DNA of 64,000 bases from Chondrus crispus (lineage: Eukaryota > Rhodophyta > Florideophyceae > Gigartinales > Gigartinaceae). Below are positions 63,407 through 64,000 of this stretch, in pieces. Positions within the stretch are counted from its first letter, which is position 1. Every line of letters starts with the position of its first letter. Location: assembly GCF_000350225.1 (NCBI RefSeq), contig NW_005178541.1, positions 1 through 64,000 on the forward strand, written 5' to 3'. The position numbers and the translations under genes are program-made. A model generated the notes under the pieces. That model saw only the letters and a list, made by a program, of their open reading frames with translations, did not search any database and had not been told where the DNA came from.

Positions 63407-64000
63407 TGAATCTATCTTGTTAAATCCAACACATTGAAGGGCTGGGAGAGATGCCTTGCGTGCTGCCAGCTCGCAGGCGCCAGATGATGCGCTTGCGCAA
63501 CAGATAGTCGCCCAGAGCAACGTCACACAGTCGCTACCACGTTCGTCTCCAATCGCACCCCATTTTGTTTGAACAGCATGGCACGCTCTTTACGCGAGAA
63601 AGGCCGGAGAAATCGAGCGTGGCCGTTGGGGTGGTGCGGCGAAGGGTTCTCTTTCGGCTTTCGCTTGGAGAAGGGCGTTTATTGGCGTATCAAAGTAAGG
63701 ACGAGCTCGTGCTGCCGATCCCGAACACCTCAGTATGCACACAGCCCTCACCACGATCAACGGAATGACTACAGCGGATCGTTCAAAAATCGCTGTCCCT
63801 CCGTTTCAGTTTAGGTATGTCGGTATTTCGGTGCTGCTTCTGCAGCGCGGAGATGCGTGCCCTCAAGAGGTTATGGAGGTGCTGCCAACTCCACAATCTG
63901 CGCCCACCATCAATGCACGTACAGGGGACTTGTTTATTTCGTATGAGGAACCTACAACGTACAGTCGACCGACCTGGACTGGAGCTTAGCGCGCTTGTAA
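63407..64000. other. Right edge, possible start of a further gene
   Basis: An ATG at 63578 opens MARSLREKGRRNRAWPLGW and continues to VYWRIK, directly followed by GTAAGG, which could be a splice donor. Other frames are open too. It runs toward the window edge and cannot be resolved. Confidence 0.25.

Noticed and set aside
1-64000. tRNA, rRNA, CRISPR or replication-origin features
   Set aside because: No tRNA-like T-loop with a matching cloverleaf, no rRNA segment and no spaced direct-repeat array was seen by eye.

Overview
This is a nuclear window from a eukaryote with compact, mostly intronless genes, TATA boxes close to start codons, and a heavy load of transposable elements. The best guess is a red alga of the florideophyte type (Chondrus or Gracilaria-like). 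That rests on intron-poor host genes, Ty1/copia-rich gaps and C-rich coding stretches. It is inference: no rRNA, organelle or phycobiliprotein gene is here to prove it.

Layout. 1-2216: end of a broken copia element. 2525-5541: a decayed pogo-type (DDE_1) transposase cut by two solo-LTR-like insertions in opposite orientations. 6911-7174: a small secreted Cys-rich peptide with an acidic propeptide and a TATA box. 10510-12582 (-): a two-pass membrane protein with DEG/ENaC-like features. 12941-13300: copia tail. 13.3-16.0 kb: palindromes, a 0.2 kb tandem duplication and a GC-rich block without a convincing gene. 16091-16443: a pogo-type MITE. 16832-19495: a SEL1-repeat protein. 21780-23099: a PPTC7-like PP2C phosphatase. 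23686-24147 (-): a TIMP/NTR-like secreted protein. 25716-26285 (-): a 19-Cys secreted protein.

From 29.4 to 56.5 kb lies a diverged segmental duplication. Each copy carries one member of an unrecognised three-pass membrane protein pair (31772-33163 and 53861-55252). Between the copies sit a young, whole-looking copia element (35695-40358), a Tigger/pogo element (40621-42740), a 5.4 kb piggyBac-type element with TTAA target sites (42847-48239) and a DD34E Tc1 remnant. 57.0-59.6 kb holds a four-pass membrane protein and a SAP-like nuclear protein. 59.6-63.4 kb is a graveyard of host-gene shards: an unknown membrane gene, half of a COG3-like gene, and a xanthine dehydrogenase whose two remaining parts face opposite ways.

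The host genes do not form a pathway. The recurring themes are secreted Cys-rich proteins (three), membrane proteins with large extracellular loops (the DEG/ENaC-like protein and the duplicated pair), and long perfect palindromes between genes. No tRNA, rRNA, CRISPR array or bacterial-style operon was seen.
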